A stretch of 6,807 bases of DNA. Origin: Cyanothece sp. UBA12306. GTDB lineage: Bacteria > Cyanobacteriota > Cyanobacteriia > Cyanobacteriales > Microcystaceae. The position numbers were made by a program, and so were the translations under genes. The first letter of the stretch is position 1. Each line of letters begins with the position of its first letter. Shown here piece by piece: positions 6,727-6,807 of the stretch. The stretch spans positions 564-7,370 of the forward strand of contig DLXW01000091.1 of the NCBI GenBank assembly GCA_003448685.1. The letters run 5' to 3'. The notes under the pieces are model-generated. The model was not told where the DNA came from. It worked only from the letters and a program-made list of their open reading frames with translations, and did not search any database.

Positions 6727-6782
6727 TAATTTGTCTTCACGACACTAATTTGTCACCGATGACAAATTAGTGTCACTGTACA
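6727..6782. mobile_element. terminal inverted-repeat end resembling Tn7-like / type V-K CAST transposons
   Basis: Seen: TAATTTGTC at 6727-6735 and again at 6746-6754, its inverse GACAAATTA at 6761-6769, and the terminus GTGTCACTGTACA ending at 6782. Read on the minus strand the end begins TGTACAGTGACA, followed by two more copies of the GACA-ATTA-type motif. From memory, the ends of the Scytonema hofmanni CAST (a Tn7-like element with Cas12k) begin with the same dozen bases and carry the same TGTC-TCGGTGACA-ATTA-TGTC pattern, which are TnsB binding sites. The body of the element would lie to the left of 6782, but no TnsB, TnsC, TniQ or Cas12k gene is found there, only smpB and its neighbours. 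This is therefore probably a solitary or remnant end. Confidence 0.55.
6741..6774. repeat. perfect 14-bp inverted repeat
   Basis: GACACTAATTTGTC (6741-6754) and its exact reverse complement GACAAATTAGTGTC (6761-6774) flank the six-base spacer ACCGAT. It is the strongest palindrome in the window. It is not followed by a T-run, and it is best read as paired transposase binding sites within the element end described at 6727-6782. Confidence 0.9.
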
Positions 6783-6807
6783 AGATTTGACACTCCCACC
6801 GTTAAAC
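6783..6807. mobile_element. possible edge of an IS200/IS605-type element
   Basis: The sequence TTGACACTCCCACCGTTAAAC (starting at 6787) resembles the GGGAGTGTCAA boundary common at the ends of cyanobacterial IS200/IS605 elements, read on the minus strand. CCCACC would be one arm of the subterminal hairpin; the matching GGTGGG would lie beyond the window. Only one arm is visible, so this rests on resemblance alone. Confidence 0.35.

Overview
The window is AT-rich DNA from a cyanobacterium. The evidence is six copies of the cyanobacterial palindrome GCGATCGC (HIP1), protein families with a strong cyanobacterial flavour (a HerA-type ATPase, a DUF815-type AAA protein, MiaE), and a near absence of Shine-Dalgarno sequences before most starts. 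Genus cannot be fixed from this sequence alone.

Layout. Six genes run rightward and one runs leftward. At the left edge is a HerA-like DNA-translocase ATPase (10-1455). Its N-terminus appears to be cut off by an in-frame TAG at positions 1-3 or by the window edge. It is followed by a DUF815-type AAA+ ATPase (1521-2810), the diiron tRNA hydroxylase MiaE (2866-3462) and a GNAT acetyltransferase (3612-4097). Next comes a tightly coupled pair behind its own recognisable promoter: an OLD/ABC-type AAA ATPase (4153-5505) and a PIN-like nuclease (5505-6044), whose stop and start codons share one base (TAATG). The tRNA/ribosome rescue gene smpB (6096-6563, minus strand) converges on this pair with only 51 bp between them.

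The right margin (6564-6807) has no gene. It holds a perfect 14-bp inverted repeat inside a cluster of repeated TAATTTGTC motifs, ending in TGTCACTGTACA. This closely resembles the terminal inverted repeat of Tn7-like elements of the cyanobacterial type V-K CRISPR-associated transposon group. The last 25 bases, directly outside that terminus, look like the edge of an IS200/IS605-type element. No transposase, Cas or CRISPR gene lies in the window, so the transposon end is either a remnant or an end whose element lies largely outside.

How the genes fit together. MiaE and SmpB are housekeeping translation genes, and the HerA-like and DUF815 ATPases are widespread cyanobacterial genes of unclear role. 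The ATPase-PIN pair is the best candidate for an undescribed system: an ATP-driven sensor/switch controlling a nuclease, by analogy with other ATPase-plus-nuclease defence modules. That function is inferred from domain content and gene coupling and has not been demonstrated.
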